Of a DNA stretch of 64,000 nucleotides, positions 33,469-41,745 are shown one piece after another; the first letter of the stretch is position 1, and each line of letters starts with the position of its first letter. A program made the translations under genes and the position numbers. The notes below the pieces were generated by a model that was given only the letters and a program-made list of their open reading frames with translations, was not told the origin of the DNA and did no database searches. The DNA comes from JAGWBJ01 sp964291465 (GTDB lineage: Bacteria; Chloroflexota; Dehalococcoidia; Lucifugimonadales; JAGWBF01). The stretch is taken from the NCBI GenBank assembly GCA_964291465.2, contig OZ219942.1, forward strand, positions 1-64,000. Reading direction: 5' to 3'.

Positions 33469-34587
33469 ATGAAGATAACCGACGTCACCAGCGAGGTGTT
33501 CCAGTGGGAGCGGCCGGGCATCTGGAACGGGGGCCACTTCTACGGCCCCGGGCGGCTGCACAAGGTCACCGTACACACGGACGAAGGCGTCACCGGGTAC
33601 GGCTGGAACGGCGGAACGGCCGCCGAGCGGCCCATGGACCTGCTCCCGGGCTACGTCGACTACTTTCGACCCCTGCTGAAGGGCCGCGACCCGATGGATA
33701 CTCGCTCCATCGCCGTGGACCTGGGCGAGAAGATCATCAAGATTCTCGGCCCTGCGGGTCTCAACACCCACGTGCTGGCCGCCATAAACATCGCCTGCTG
33801 GGACATCAAGGGCAAGGTGCTGGGGAGGTCCATCCACAGCATGCTGGGAGGGGCCCAGGACCGCATCCGGACCTACATCGCGGGCGGCTACTACGCCGAG
33901 GGCAAGGGCCTGGAGGAGCTGGCCGAGGAGGTCAGGTTCAACGTCGAGGAGATGCACGCCTCGGCGGTGAAGATCAAGATAGGCGACCCGACCGTAGGCG
34001 TGGCGGGAGACATGCGAAGGGTGGAGGCCGCCCGGGAGGCCGTGGGGGACGGCGTCACCCTGATGGTCGACGCCAACTGCGCCCTGGACCTGAAGACTTC
34101 CCTGGAGTTTGCCGCCCTGCTACCCGACTACGACGTGTACTGGTTCGAGGAGCCCATGCCCATACACGACTACGAGGAGCACGGCCGGCTTGCCCGGGCC
34201 TCCGCGGTGAAGATCGCCACCGGGGAGAACGGGTACCACCTGGCCCACTTCAAGACGCTGCTGGCCCACGGGGGAGCCTCCATCCTGAACGTGGACGCCA
34301 CCATCTGCCCGGGGTACGACGTGGCGAAGGACGTTGCGGACCTGGCGGCGGAGCACGGCGTGTCCATCGCGCCCCACGGCTGCCAGGAGCTCCAGCTCCC
34401 CCTGGCGGCGGGTGTCCCTCACGGCGAGTTCCTGGAGTACTACCCGGTAGCCGTCGACCCCCTCCGGTCCGAGATGTTCCAGCCCATCCTGAAGCCCGAC
34501 AGCGACGGCTTCGTCACCGTGCCGGACAGGCCCGGCATAGGGTTCGAGCTGAACATGGACCTCCTGAACAGATACCGCGTGGAGTGA
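33469..34587 (+). CDS. enolase-superfamily enzyme, mandelate racemase type
   Basis: 372 residues. Acts by Mg-assisted alpha-proton abstraction from carboxylates (acid-sugar dehydratase, racemase or cycloisomerase). Catalytic KxK at Lys168/Lys170 (AVKIKIG), metal ligands Asp201 (VDANC), Glu227 (WFEEP) and Glu253 (TGENGY), then Asp276 and His303 (APHGCQE), the His/Asp dyad of the mandelate racemase subgroup. All catalytic residues are present. Probably a sugar-acid dehydratase; substrate unknown. Confidence 0.93.
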   Translation: MKITDVTSEVFQWERPGIWNGGHFYGPGRLHKVTVHTDEGVTGYGWNGGTAAERPMDLLPGYVDYFRPLLKGRDPMDTRSIAVDLGEKIIKILGPAGLNTHVLAAINIACWDIKGKVLGRSIHSMLGGAQDRIRTYIAGGYYAEGKGLEELAEEVRFNVEEMHASAVKIKIGDPTVGVAGDMRRVEAAREAVGDGVTLMVDANCALDLKTSLEFAALLPDYDVYWFEEPMPIHDYEEHGRLARASAVKIATGENGYHLAHFKTLLAHGGASILNVDATICPGYDVAKDVADLAAEHGVSIAPHGCQELQLPLAAGVPHGEFLEYYPVAVDPLRSEMFQPILKPDSDGFVTVPDRPGIGFELNMDLLNRYRVE

Positions 34588-34770
34588 CGGTCCGCCGTCA
34601 ACGATGGCCTTTGCGTAACTCCGTGTGTGGGCCAATCGCCAGAGTCGGCTCGATGCGCGCGTGCCTACGCCAGGGACTTTGTGTACCCGCTTTCGCTGCT
34701 ATGACGGTCATGACCGCGGCTCACGACGGATAGGCAGGGAGCGCACTATTCTGGTGGAGCGGAGCTAGGC

Positions 34771-35424
34771 ATGCCCCAAGGGCCGGGACTCGTCATCTTC
34801 GACTGCGACGGCACCCTGGTGGACACGGAACCGATAGACAGCGAGGTCATCTCCATCCTGCTGAAGGAGCTGGGCTTGGACATCGAGCCCGAGGAGGTCG
34901 GCAGAAGGACCATAGGCCTGTCCGACCCCGAGATTTGGGCCGAGTTCGAGCCGCAGATCGGCCGTCCCATACCCGCCGACGTCGTGGCGCGCCACGAGGC
35001 GATGATAAACGAGAGGTTCGAGCGGCGCCTGCTCCCCGTCCCAGGCGTGGTCTACGCCGTCCAAAGGCTGGTGAGCGCGGGGGCCCCGGTGTGCGTGGCC
35101 TCCAACGGCTACCTGAAGAAGATGGAGGTCACCCTCGGACTCACGGGTCTTTCCTCATACTTCGGTGAGCACGTATTCAGCAAGACCCAGGTGCCAGTGG
35201 GGAAGCCCGCGCCGGACCTATTTCTCTACGCCGCCCAACGCATGGGCACTCCCCCGGCCGGATGCGTAGTGATCGAGGACAGCCGTCCCGGCGTGCAGGC
35301 GGCGGTGGCCGCGGGCATGGACGTGCTCGGCTACTGCCCCCGGGGAGACGTGTGGGGCCTGGGCAAGCTGGGGACCAGGACCTTCGACGACATGCACCGG
35401 CTGCCATGCCTCCTTGGGTTATGA
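34771..35424 (+). CDS. HAD-superfamily hydrolase
   Basis: 217 residues. HAD motif I FDCDGTLVDTE (Asp11 nucleophile, Asp13), motif II VASNGY, motif III Lys in VGKPAPDLF and motif IV VIEDSRPGV, with a helical cap between I and II: subfamily IA, like phosphoglycolate phosphatase, beta-phosphoglucomutase or sugar phosphatases. The stop codon lies within the first copy of a 21-bp tandem array, so expansion of the array could change the C-terminus. Confidence 0.92.
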   Translation: MPQGPGLVIFDCDGTLVDTEPIDSEVISILLKELGLDIEPEEVGRRTIGLSDPEIWAEFEPQIGRPIPADVVARHEAMINERFERRLLPVPGVVYAVQRLVSAGAPVCVASNGYLKKMEVTLGLTGLSSYFGEHVFSKTQVPVGKPAPDLFLYAAQRMGTPPAGCVVIEDSRPGVQAAVAAGMDVLGYCPRGDVWGLGKLGTRTFDDMHRLPCLLGL

Positions 35425-35565
35425 GCCGCCCGAGGGGGGTTATGAGCCGCCCGAGGGGGGTTATGAGCCGCCCGAGGGGGGTTGTGAGCCGCCCGAGGGG
35501 GGTTGTGAGCCGCCCGAGGGGGGTTGTGAGCCGCCCGAGGGGGGTTGTGAGCCGCCTGAGGGCGC
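35419..35565. repeat. 21-bp tandem repeat array, seven copies
   Basis: Seven head-to-tail 21-bp units with core GAGCCGCCCGAGGGGGG. The first three begin TTATGA, the next four TTGTGA, and the last is degenerate. The array begins at the stop codon of the HAD gene and ends before the convergent SDR gene. The first base variants are ordered in blocks, which suggests stepwise expansion by slippage. Confidence 0.95.
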
Positions 35566-35597
35566 GACCGCCGGCCTGACCGCCGACCGGCGGGACT

Positions 35598-36410
35598 CTA
35601 CTGCAGGTGCTCCAACATGGCGAGGGGCGTGGTGGCCAGGAGGCCCGCGTCCACGGGCAGCACCACGCCGCTGATCCACCGGGCCTCGTCGCTGGCCAGG
35701 AACAGGGCAGCCCAAGCCACGTCCCAGGCAGTGCCTTCGGTGCCCAGTGGGCCCGCCCTGCGCCGTTGGTCCCGCCGCTCCTCGCTCATCGACCCTGCCA
35801 CCATGGGAGTGTAGATGTGCCCGGGCGCTATGCAGTTGACGCGGATGTTGTCCCTACCGTGGGTAACGGCCATGGTCTTTGTCAGCGCGATTACGCCGCC
35901 CTTGGAGGCGGAGTAGGCCACGCTGGAACCCCTGCTCCCTGCCCGCAGCCCGGCGATGGAGGAGACGTTGATCACGGACCCCCCGCCGCCCCGGGCCATC
36001 TCCGGCACGGCGAACTTGCTGGTGAGCACCATGCTCTTGAGATTGACGTCGACCACCCTGTCCCAGACCTCTTCCCCAACCTCCACCACATCGCCAGGGC
36101 CCAGGATGCCCACGTTGTTGAGCAGCACGTGGACTCCCCCGTACCGCTCCACCGCAGCCCGCACCATGCCCCGGCAGTCCGAGGCGCTGGAGACGTCGGC
36201 TTGGAACACCGACGCCTCTCCCCCCTCCTCCCGTATGGTCTCCAGGGTCCCCTCCGCGCGGCGGGCTTCCAGGTCCACGAGCAACACCCTTGCGCCCTCC
36301 CGGGCGAAGAGCACCGAGGCCGCCTTGCCGGTGCCCACCCCAGGGCCTCCGGACCCGGCCCCCGTTACGATGGCGACCTTGCCCTGCAACCTGGGCTGTC
36401 TCTCTTCCAT
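35598..36410 (-). CDS. short-chain dehydrogenase/reductase
   Basis: 270 residues from ATG 36410 (GGGAGATAGCC site). NAD(P)-dependent oxidoreductase with NNVGILG, NVSSIAG (Ser), YSASKGG (Tyr, Lys) and IAPGHIYTPM. The cofactor loop is TGAGSGGPGVGTGKA, about five residues longer than the classical TGxxxGxG, and may loosen or alter cofactor binding. A TATAAT at 36476-36471 provides a -10 about 60 bases upstream. Diverges from the TPP enzyme gene. Confidence 0.92.
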   Translation of the reverse strand: MEERQPRLQGKVAIVTGAGSGGPGVGTGKAASVLFAREGARVLLVDLEARRAEGTLETIREEGGEASVFQADVSSASDCRGMVRAAVERYGGVHVLLNNVGILGPGDVVEVGEEVWDRVVDVNLKSMVLTSKFAVPEMARGGGGSVINVSSIAGLRAGSRGSSVAYSASKGGVIALTKTMAVTHGRDNIRVNCIAPGHIYTPMVAGSMSEERRDQRRRAGPLGTEGTAWDVAWAALFLASDEARWISGVVLPVDAGLLATTPLAMLEHLQ

Positions 36411-36470
36411 GGCTATCTCCCTCGCGATGGGCTGTCCATCATTGGTGGCCACGCGGGCCGATCTGGGGAC

Positions 36471-36476
36471 ATTATA
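36471..36476 (-). promoter_or_regulatory. -10 element of the SDR gene
   Basis: A perfect TATAAT on the minus strand, 61 bases before the ATG at 36410; no convincing -35. Confidence 0.45.
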
Positions 36477-36527
36477 GCCCACGGGCGGGCGTCCGTACCA
36501 AAGGCCGGGTTGCGGGCGCAGGGCCGA

Positions 36528-36557
36528 TTGACACCCTACCCGCGGTGTGGGTACCAT
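36528..36557 (+). promoter_or_regulatory. promoter of the TPP enzyme gene
   Basis: TTGACA (36528-36533), 18-bp spacer, TACCAT (36552-36557), 58 bases before the ATG at 36615. Confidence 0.5.
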
Positions 36558-36614
36558 CGCTGAGTCGCGGGCGTGGTCGCCGGCGGCCAGTCCAAGAAAG
36601 GCGAGGGGTGAGAG

Positions 36615-38255
36615 ATGGACGTACGAGGGGCCATAGCCCGCATACTGAAGATCGAGGGCGTGGAGTGGGTCTCCTGCTTCCCCTCCAACGAGCTCATCGA
36701 GGCCGCTGCCAAAGAGGGCATCCGTCCCATCATGTTCCGGCACGAGCGGGGCGCGGTCATGGCCGCCGACGGATACAGTCGCCAGAAGGACCGGAAGGGG
36801 TTCGGCGTCGTGATCACCCAGGGAGGTCCCGGCTCCGAGAACTCCATGGGCGGCATCGCTCAAGCCTTCGGGGACAACGTCCCCATCCTCTACCTCGCCG
36901 ATGGGCCCGCCCTGCGCCAGTACGCCGTACGCCCAAACTTCTCGCCGGCCAGAACGTACCAGAGCGTCAGCAGGCACGCGGAGACCATCACGGACCCGGC
37001 CCAGGTCCCGGCAACCATGCGGCGGGCCTTCCACGCCCTGCGCAACGGCCGCCCCGGCCCCGTCATCGTCGAGACCCCCGCCGACGTGGGCGGGCGGGAG
37101 ATAGACGAGGAGACGCTGAGCTACCAGCCGCCCAAACGGGCCGTCCAGGCCCCTTCAGCCGGCGACATCGACGACGCCGTGAAGCTGCTGTTGACCGCCA
37201 GGAAGCCGGTCATCTGGTCCGGCATGGGGGTCCTGCTGGGGGGCGCCACCGAGGAGCTGAGGGAGCTGGCAGAGCTGACCGGCATACCCGTCTACTGCAC
37301 CCTGCCGGGCAAGTCCTCCTTCGACGAGCGCCACCCCCTGTCCCTGGGCGCCGGGAGCGGGGCGACGACGCTGCCGGCGCGGCGCTGGCTCCAGGAGTCG
37401 GACGTGCTGTTCGCCGTGGGCTCCAGCCTGACCAGGACCTCCTACGGCCAGCCCATCCCCGAGGGGAAGGTCATCATCCACAACGTGGAGAGCATCGAAG
37501 ACATCAACAAGGACTACTCCGTCGACATCGGGCTGCCGGGGGACGCGAAGGCGACCCTGCGGGCCATGATAGAGGCGGCGAAGGAGCAGATGGGCGGGAA
37601 CGGGCGCGAGGCCCGCACCGGGGCGGCCCAGGAGATCGCAAGCCTCCGGGAGGAGTGGATGGCCCATTGGTCGCCCCTGCTGGCCTCGGAGGAAGTCCCC
37701 ATCAACGCCTACCGGGTCATCGGCGAGATGGAGCGGGTGCTGGACAAGGAGGGCAGCATCGTGACCCACGACGCCGGGGCCCCGCGGGACATGATAGTGC
37801 CCTTCTACACCGCCACGGCCCCTCACAGCTACGTCGGCTGGGGAAAGACCACTCACCTGGGCTACGGCATCCCCCTGATGATAGGCTGCAAGCTGGCCCA
37901 GCCGGACAGGTTCTGCATCAACTTCATGGGCGACGGCGCCTTCGGCATGTCGGGGCTGGACATAGAGACCTCCGTCCGGGCCGGAGCTCCCATCACTACC
38001 ATAGTCCTCAACAACGGCGGCATGGCCACGTATCCCGGCGGCTACCCCACGGCCCGGGAGCTGTTCGGCACCACCCATATGACGGGGGACTACGCCAAGA
38101 TCGCCGAGGGGATGGGCGCGGTGGGGATCACCGTCACCCGGCCCGCCGAGGTGGCTGAAGCCCTGAGGCGCGCCCGGCAGCTCAACGCCGACGGCAAGAC
38201 GGCCCTGATCGACGTGCACACCAACATGGAGGGACGCAAGTCCACCTTTCAGTAG
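36615..38255 (+). CDS. thiamine-diphosphate-dependent enzyme, acetolactate synthase-like
   Basis: 546 residues with the three-domain Pyr/central/PP layout. Glu44 in FRHERGAVMAADGYSR activates the cofactor; the PP domain has the GDG...NN diphosphate motif (MGDGAFGMSGLDI, then VLNNGG). Relatives include acetolactate synthase, sulfoacetaldehyde acetyltransferase, oxalyl-CoA decarboxylase and 2-hydroxyacyl-CoA lyase; the reaction cannot be fixed from sequence. No small regulatory subunit is adjacent, so a catabolic decarboxylase or lyase is likelier than branched-chain synthesis. Confidence 0.9.
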   Translation: MDVRGAIARILKIEGVEWVSCFPSNELIEAAAKEGIRPIMFRHERGAVMAADGYSRQKDRKGFGVVITQGGPGSENSMGGIAQAFGDNVPILYLADGPALRQYAVRPNFSPARTYQSVSRHAETITDPAQVPATMRRAFHALRNGRPGPVIVETPADVGGREIDEETLSYQPPKRAVQAPSAGDIDDAVKLLLTARKPVIWSGMGVLLGGATEELRELAELTGIPVYCTLPGKSSFDERHPLSLGAGSGATTLPARRWLQESDVLFAVGSSLTRTSYGQPIPEGKVIIHNVESIEDINKDYSVDIGLPGDAKATLRAMIEAAKEQMGGNGREARTGAAQEIASLREEWMAHWSPLLASEEVPINAYRVIGEMERVLDKEGSIVTHDAGAPRDMIVPFYTATAPHSYVGWGKTTHLGYGIPLMIGCKLAQPDRFCINFMGDGAFGMSGLDIETSVRAGAPITTIVLNNGGMATYPGGYPTARELFGTTHMTGDYAKIAEGMGAVGITVTRPAEVAEALRRARQLNADGKTALIDVHTNMEGRKSTFQ

Positions 38256-38290
38256 CAGCGGCCCCGGCCGGGGGCCTGGGGAGACACGCC

Positions 38291-40036
38291 ATGCCCGAGT
38301 CCTCTTCCGTAATAGTGAAATCCAACGTGCCGGTGCCCATGCGCGACGGCACGGTGCTCTACGCCGACGTGTACGCGCCCGAGGGGCCGGGCCGCTTCCC
38401 GGTCCTTCTACAACGGACCCCCTACGACAAGACCACGCCCCTGACAATGGGCATGCTGGACCCCCTGAAGGCCGCCCGGCACGGCTTCGCCGTGGTGATC
38501 CAGGACACCAGGGGCCGCTACACGTCCGAGGGGGAGTTCTACGCCTTCCTGGACGACATCCAGGACGGCTACGACACGGTGGAGTGGGCGGCCGCCCAGC
38601 CCTGGTCCACGGGCAGGGTGGGGATGTACGGCTGCTCCTACGTGGGGGCGACCCAGTGGCTGGCGGCCATGTCACGCCCTCCCCACTTGGCGGCCATCGC
38701 CCCCAACGTCACCGGCTCCAACTACCACGAGGGCTGGACCTACCAGGGTGGGGCCTTCGAGCTGGGGTTCAACGTGGCGTGGACCCTGACGGCCCTCACC
38801 CTGTACAACTTCCGCAACCTCTCCGCATCCAAGGACCTGACAGAGGAGCGGAGACAGCGCCTCACCGACGCCGTGGACACCATGGACGAGGCCTTCAGGG
38901 TCCTTCCCTTCAGGGAGTTTCCCCACCTCAGGGGACTCTCGGACTACTTTTACGACTGGCTGGACCACCCCGAGTACGACGAGTACTGGAAGCGTCTGTG
39001 CATAGAGGAGGCCCACCCCGGCATCGCAGTCCCCGCGTACAACCTGGGCGGCTGGTACGACATCTTCCTGGGCGGCACCCTGCGCAACTTCATGGGGATG
39101 CGGGACAGGGGAGCGACGGAGGAGGCCAGGCGGGGCCAGAAGCTGCTCATCGGAGCCTGGCCCCACGGCGCCAGGGGGACCAGCCTGGCGGGCGGTCACT
39201 ACTTCGGCCAGGGGGCGGACTCCCTGGCCATCGACATAGACGGCATCCACTTCCGGTGGTTCGACCACTGGCTCAAGGGCATCGACAACGGCATCATGGA
39301 CGAGCCCCCGGTGCGCATATTCGTGATGGGAGACAACGTGTGGAGGGAGGAGCGGGAGTGGCCCCTGTCCAGGGCCCGGGACACCAGGTACTACCTCCAC
39401 AGCGGCGGCAAGGCCAACTCCCTCCACGGGAACGGAGAGCTGAGCACGCTCCCGCCGGGGGACGAGCCGCCGGACGTGTTCCTCTACAACCCCATGGACC
39501 CGGTGCCAACCCGGGGCGGCCCCCTGGCCGGCGCCAGCCCCTACTGGCTGCCCACCGGGGCCTTCGACCAGCGGGAGGTGGAGTCCAGGCAGGACGTGCT
39601 GGTGTACTCGACCCCGCCCCTGGAAACGGACGTGGAGGTCACGGGGCCCATCACAGTGTCCCTGTGGGCCGCCACATCGGCAACGGACACGGACTTCACC
39701 GCCAAGCTGGTGGACGTCGACGAGCGCGGGTGGGCCCGGAACCTGACGGACGGCATAATACGGGCCCGCTACCGGGAATCGACGACGGCGCCCAGCCTGG
39801 TGGAGCCCGGCATGGCCTACAACTACGACATCGACCTGTGGGCCACCAGCAACGTGTTCAAGCGGGGGCACAGGATCAGGCTGGAGATATCCAGCAGCAA
39901 CTTCCCCCGCTTCGACCGCAACGGGAACACGGGCACTCCCGTGGCCCGGGACGGCGCCCCCCAGCCAGCCCTCCAGACGGTCCTGCACGACGGGAGCCAC
40001 CCGTCCCACGTGACCCTGCCGGTGGTGCCGCGGTAG
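38291..40036 (+). CDS. CocE/NonD family hydrolase
   Basis: 581 residues. Alpha/beta hydrolase with the nucleophile elbow GMYGCSYVGATQW (Ser116), the QRTPYDKT oxyanion stretch near residue 41 and the C-terminal jelly-roll domain of X-Pro dipeptidyl-peptidase/cocaine-esterase type (VTGPITVSLWAATSATDTDF, HRIRLEISSSNFPRFDRN). It has no signal peptide. Probably hydrolyses esters or acyl-peptide bonds. It starts 35 bases after the TPP enzyme gene and may share its transcript. Confidence 0.92.
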   Translation: MPESSSVIVKSNVPVPMRDGTVLYADVYAPEGPGRFPVLLQRTPYDKTTPLTMGMLDPLKAARHGFAVVIQDTRGRYTSEGEFYAFLDDIQDGYDTVEWAAAQPWSTGRVGMYGCSYVGATQWLAAMSRPPHLAAIAPNVTGSNYHEGWTYQGGAFELGFNVAWTLTALTLYNFRNLSASKDLTEERRQRLTDAVDTMDEAFRVLPFREFPHLRGLSDYFYDWLDHPEYDEYWKRLCIEEAHPGIAVPAYNLGGWYDIFLGGTLRNFMGMRDRGATEEARRGQKLLIGAWPHGARGTSLAGGHYFGQGADSLAIDIDGIHFRWFDHWLKGIDNGIMDEPPVRIFVMGDNVWREEREWPLSRARDTRYYLHSGGKANSLHGNGELSTLPPGDEPPDVFLYNPMDPVPTRGGPLAGASPYWLPTGAFDQREVESRQDVLVYSTPPLETDVEVTGPITVSLWAATSATDTDFTAKLVDVDERGWARNLTDGIIRARYRESTTAPSLVEPGMAYNYDIDLWATSNVFKRGHRIRLEISSSNFPRFDRNGNTGTPVARDGAPQPALQTVLHDGSHPSHVTLPVVPR

Positions 40037-40127
40037 TCGGGCTCAGTCCTAGGAGATGAGGCATGTTCAGCAAGCACTACCCCCGAGGCAAAAGGGCCCA
40101 GCGCCTCCCTTGTAATCAGTAGGCCGC

Positions 40128-40913
40128 ATGTACCTGCGACTAGACCCTAACATCAGCGCCTCGTATCGGAGCAAAAGCCAAATCGCCAGGTCCGTTACCG
40201 AGGCTTGGGCCGATTCCAACCTCTACTGCCTAGCTTGTACTTCTGAGCGCGTAACAGCAGACAAACCGAACACGAAAGTGCGCGACTTCACGTGTCCAAG
40301 TTGCTCCGCAACCTACCAACTGAAGAGCAAGAACGGAAAGCACGGCCGCGTAGTGGCGAACTCCGCTTTCAACCCGAAGATTGCCGCCATCGACGAAGAC
40401 CGCGCCCCACACTATATGTTCCTGGAGTATCGACCGGCTGATTGGACCGTAACTGGCCTGTTTGTGGTTCCGGGGCATTTCATTAGCCGTGCTGTGGTTC
40501 AAGCCAGGCCTCCACTGAAGCCAACCGCTAGGAGGGCCGGCTGGGTGGGTTCCAATATCCGCCTATCCAAGGTTCCTCCAGAAGGGCGCATAAGCGTCGT
40601 TACGAATGGTTCCGCTCGGGATACCGCCACGGTCAGGAAAGAGTGGAGGCGGGTGGAATTCCTTAGAACAGACCCTAGAGCTAAAGGAGGCTGGGGAGCG
40701 GACGTACTATCCTGCGTTCGGACAATGCAACTGGAGACCGGCGGTCAAGAATTCACCCTGCGGCAATTCTACGCCAGATCCTTCGAAGATTTGTCCTTGC
40801 TTCACCCCGGCAACCAACACGTGAAGGCCAAAATAAGGCAGCAACTGCAAGTGCTGCGCGATGGCGGGCTTGTGGAGTTCCTCGGAAAGGGCCGATATCG
40901 GGTTCTGTCCTAG
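40128..40913 (+). CDS. DpnI-like methyl-directed restriction endonuclease
   Basis: 261 residues, end-to-end match in pattern to DpnI, which cuts GATC only when adenine is methylated. N-terminal nuclease domain: zinc Cys pairs at 34/37 and 56/59, then Asp53, Gln64 and Lys66 (RDFTCPSCSATYQLKSKNG) at the PD-(D/E)xK positions, with Gln where DpnI has Glu. Then RPPLKPTARRAGWVGSNIRL and VPPEGRI. The C-terminal winged helix ends HVKAKIRQQLQVLRDGGLVE and GKGRYRVLS; in DpnI this domain also reads methylated GATC. No methyltransferase is adjacent. Lower G+C than neighbours suggests acquisition by transfer. Confidence 0.93.
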   Translation: MYLRLDPNISASYRSKSQIARSVTEAWADSNLYCLACTSERVTADKPNTKVRDFTCPSCSATYQLKSKNGKHGRVVANSAFNPKIAAIDEDRAPHYMFLEYRPADWTVTGLFVVPGHFISRAVVQARPPLKPTARRAGWVGSNIRLSKVPPEGRISVVTNGSARDTATVRKEWRRVEFLRTDPRAKGGWGADVLSCVRTMQLETGGQEFTLRQFYARSFEDLSLLHPGNQHVKAKIRQQLQVLRDGGLVEFLGKGRYRVLS

Positions 40914-40967
40914 GTCGCGGAGTTGGCGCCCGCCACACGATGCTGGCTGTTCCATCGTTGTACCATC

Positions 40968-40996
40968 TTGACAGCTGTGCTTGGCCGATCAACAAT
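40968..40996 (+). promoter_or_regulatory. promoter of the 41027 gene
   Basis: TTGACA (40968-40973), 17-bp spacer, AACAAT (40991-40996), 31 bases before the ATG at 41027. Confidence 0.5.
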
Positions 40997-41026
40997 CGGT
41001 CATTCTCTTCTGAATGAGGATTCGCT

Positions 41027-41254
41027 ATGTTTGACACAAACGAATGGACCGAAACTCAGCTGCTCCACGAGGTAATCTCAAACCTTGAGAGCCTACAAGG
41101 TGCGTGGGTTGAGTGGAGAACCTGGGAGCAGCAAGGGGTTACAGAATGGCTTATCAGCGTTTCCAATGCAGTAGGCCAAGTCTTCCGGCTGAGGGTAGTG
41201 CCGGTTGACACCAAAGAGTCCGCGGCGTTCGACGAATTATTCGCACTCATATGA
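41027..41254 (+). CDS. small hypothetical protein
   Basis: 75 residues, acidic with several Trp (WVEWRTWEQQGVTEWLISV). A promoter and a GAGGATT ribosome site support it. No family is recognised. It lies in the low-G+C accessory patch between the DpnI homologue and a restriction-gene relic. Confidence 0.55.
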   Translation: MFDTNEWTETQLLHEVISNLESLQGAWVEWRTWEQQGVTEWLISVSNAVGQVFRLRVVPVDTKESAAFDELFALI

Positions 41255-41326
41255 CTACCTCCATCGAGAGGGAACAACATAGCACTCACCCGCCTCCTCA
41301 AGGATGCTAGGTGAAAGTACCGCGGG

Positions 41327-41452
41327 ATGGCGCGGTCCAAGCAGTATCCCAGGAATCGACACGTGGAAGCAAAGCTACGGTAACAGCTTCAACGGCTGCG
41401 AGACGTGGGCATCGTCGAGTCTGCCATCGGGACATTGCAGGGCGTACGATGA
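41327..41452 (+). pseudogene. relic of a second restriction-enzyme winged-helix domain
   Basis: In one frame this stretch reads PRNRHVEAKLR, stop (TAA 41381-41383), QLQRLRDVGIVE, then AIGTLQGVR and TGA. It aligns without gaps with the DpnI homologue upstream (PGNQHVKAKIR, QQLQVLRDGGLVE), so 18 of about 24 positions agree and CAA has become TAA. Only the C-terminal part of the domain survives; nothing nuclease-like is found before it. It is therefore the tail of a decayed DpnI_C-type restriction gene, not a copy of the neighbour, from which it clearly differs. Confidence 0.75.
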
Positions 41453-41472
41453 GTTAGGTGGGGAGGTATCTT

Positions 41473-41745
41473 ATGAAGGAGACACTGCATCTCATATTGG
41501 AAGACGTTGAGTTCTTTGACATACTCGACGTCGAAAAGGCCGAAGACTATGCCAAGAGAGTGGACGGAGAGATTTATTCCTGGAAGACCACCGGACGGTG
41601 GAATTGGCTGGAGCACGGCTATAGGATTGTTGACGTAGCGGGCCTGGTGGTGCTCCCACGGCAACTCCCGGACAGCATAGACATGGCTGACGATGTGCTC
41701 GAAGAAGACGATATCGATACAAGCATGTGCTGCAAGAAGCCCTAA
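41473..41745 (+). CDS. small hypothetical protein
   Basis: 90 residues from ATG 41473, eight bases after a GGGGAGG site. Acidic, with DVEKAEDYAKRVDGEIYSW and ending DDIDTSMCCKKP. No family is recognised. Its end overlaps the stop of the convergent methyltransferase by four bases. Base composition is lower in G+C than the host genes. Confidence 0.6.
   Translation: MKETLHLILEDVEFFDILDVEKAEDYAKRVDGEIYSWKTTGRWNWLEHGYRIVDVAGLVVLPRQLPDSIDMADDVLEEDDIDTSMCCKKP

Noticed and set aside
34588..34770. Gap before the HAD gene with a CGGTCATGACCG palindrome (34705-34716) and a short frame reading GLCVPAFAAMTV
   Set aside because: The palindrome is isolated and the short translation resembles common intergenic repeat debris; not enough for a feature.
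35419..35565. CRISPR array
   Set aside because: The units are contiguous with no unique spacers, and no cas genes are present.
35414..35674. Open frame coding YEPPEGG/CEPPEGG repeats followed by an Arg-rich tail
   Set aside because: It is a by-product of a 21-bp array, overlaps the HAD stop and the SDR 3' end, and has no ribosome site or family match.
40063..40122. 19-codon frame with a ribosome-site-like GGAGATGAGG before the DpnI homologue
   Set aside because: Too short to judge and matches nothing; it could be the cut-off start of a gene displaced by the accessory patch, but there is no other evidence.
41304..41510. 68-residue open frame beginning MLGESTAGW
   Set aside because: Overlaps the restriction relic in another frame and the start of the next gene; no ribosome site.
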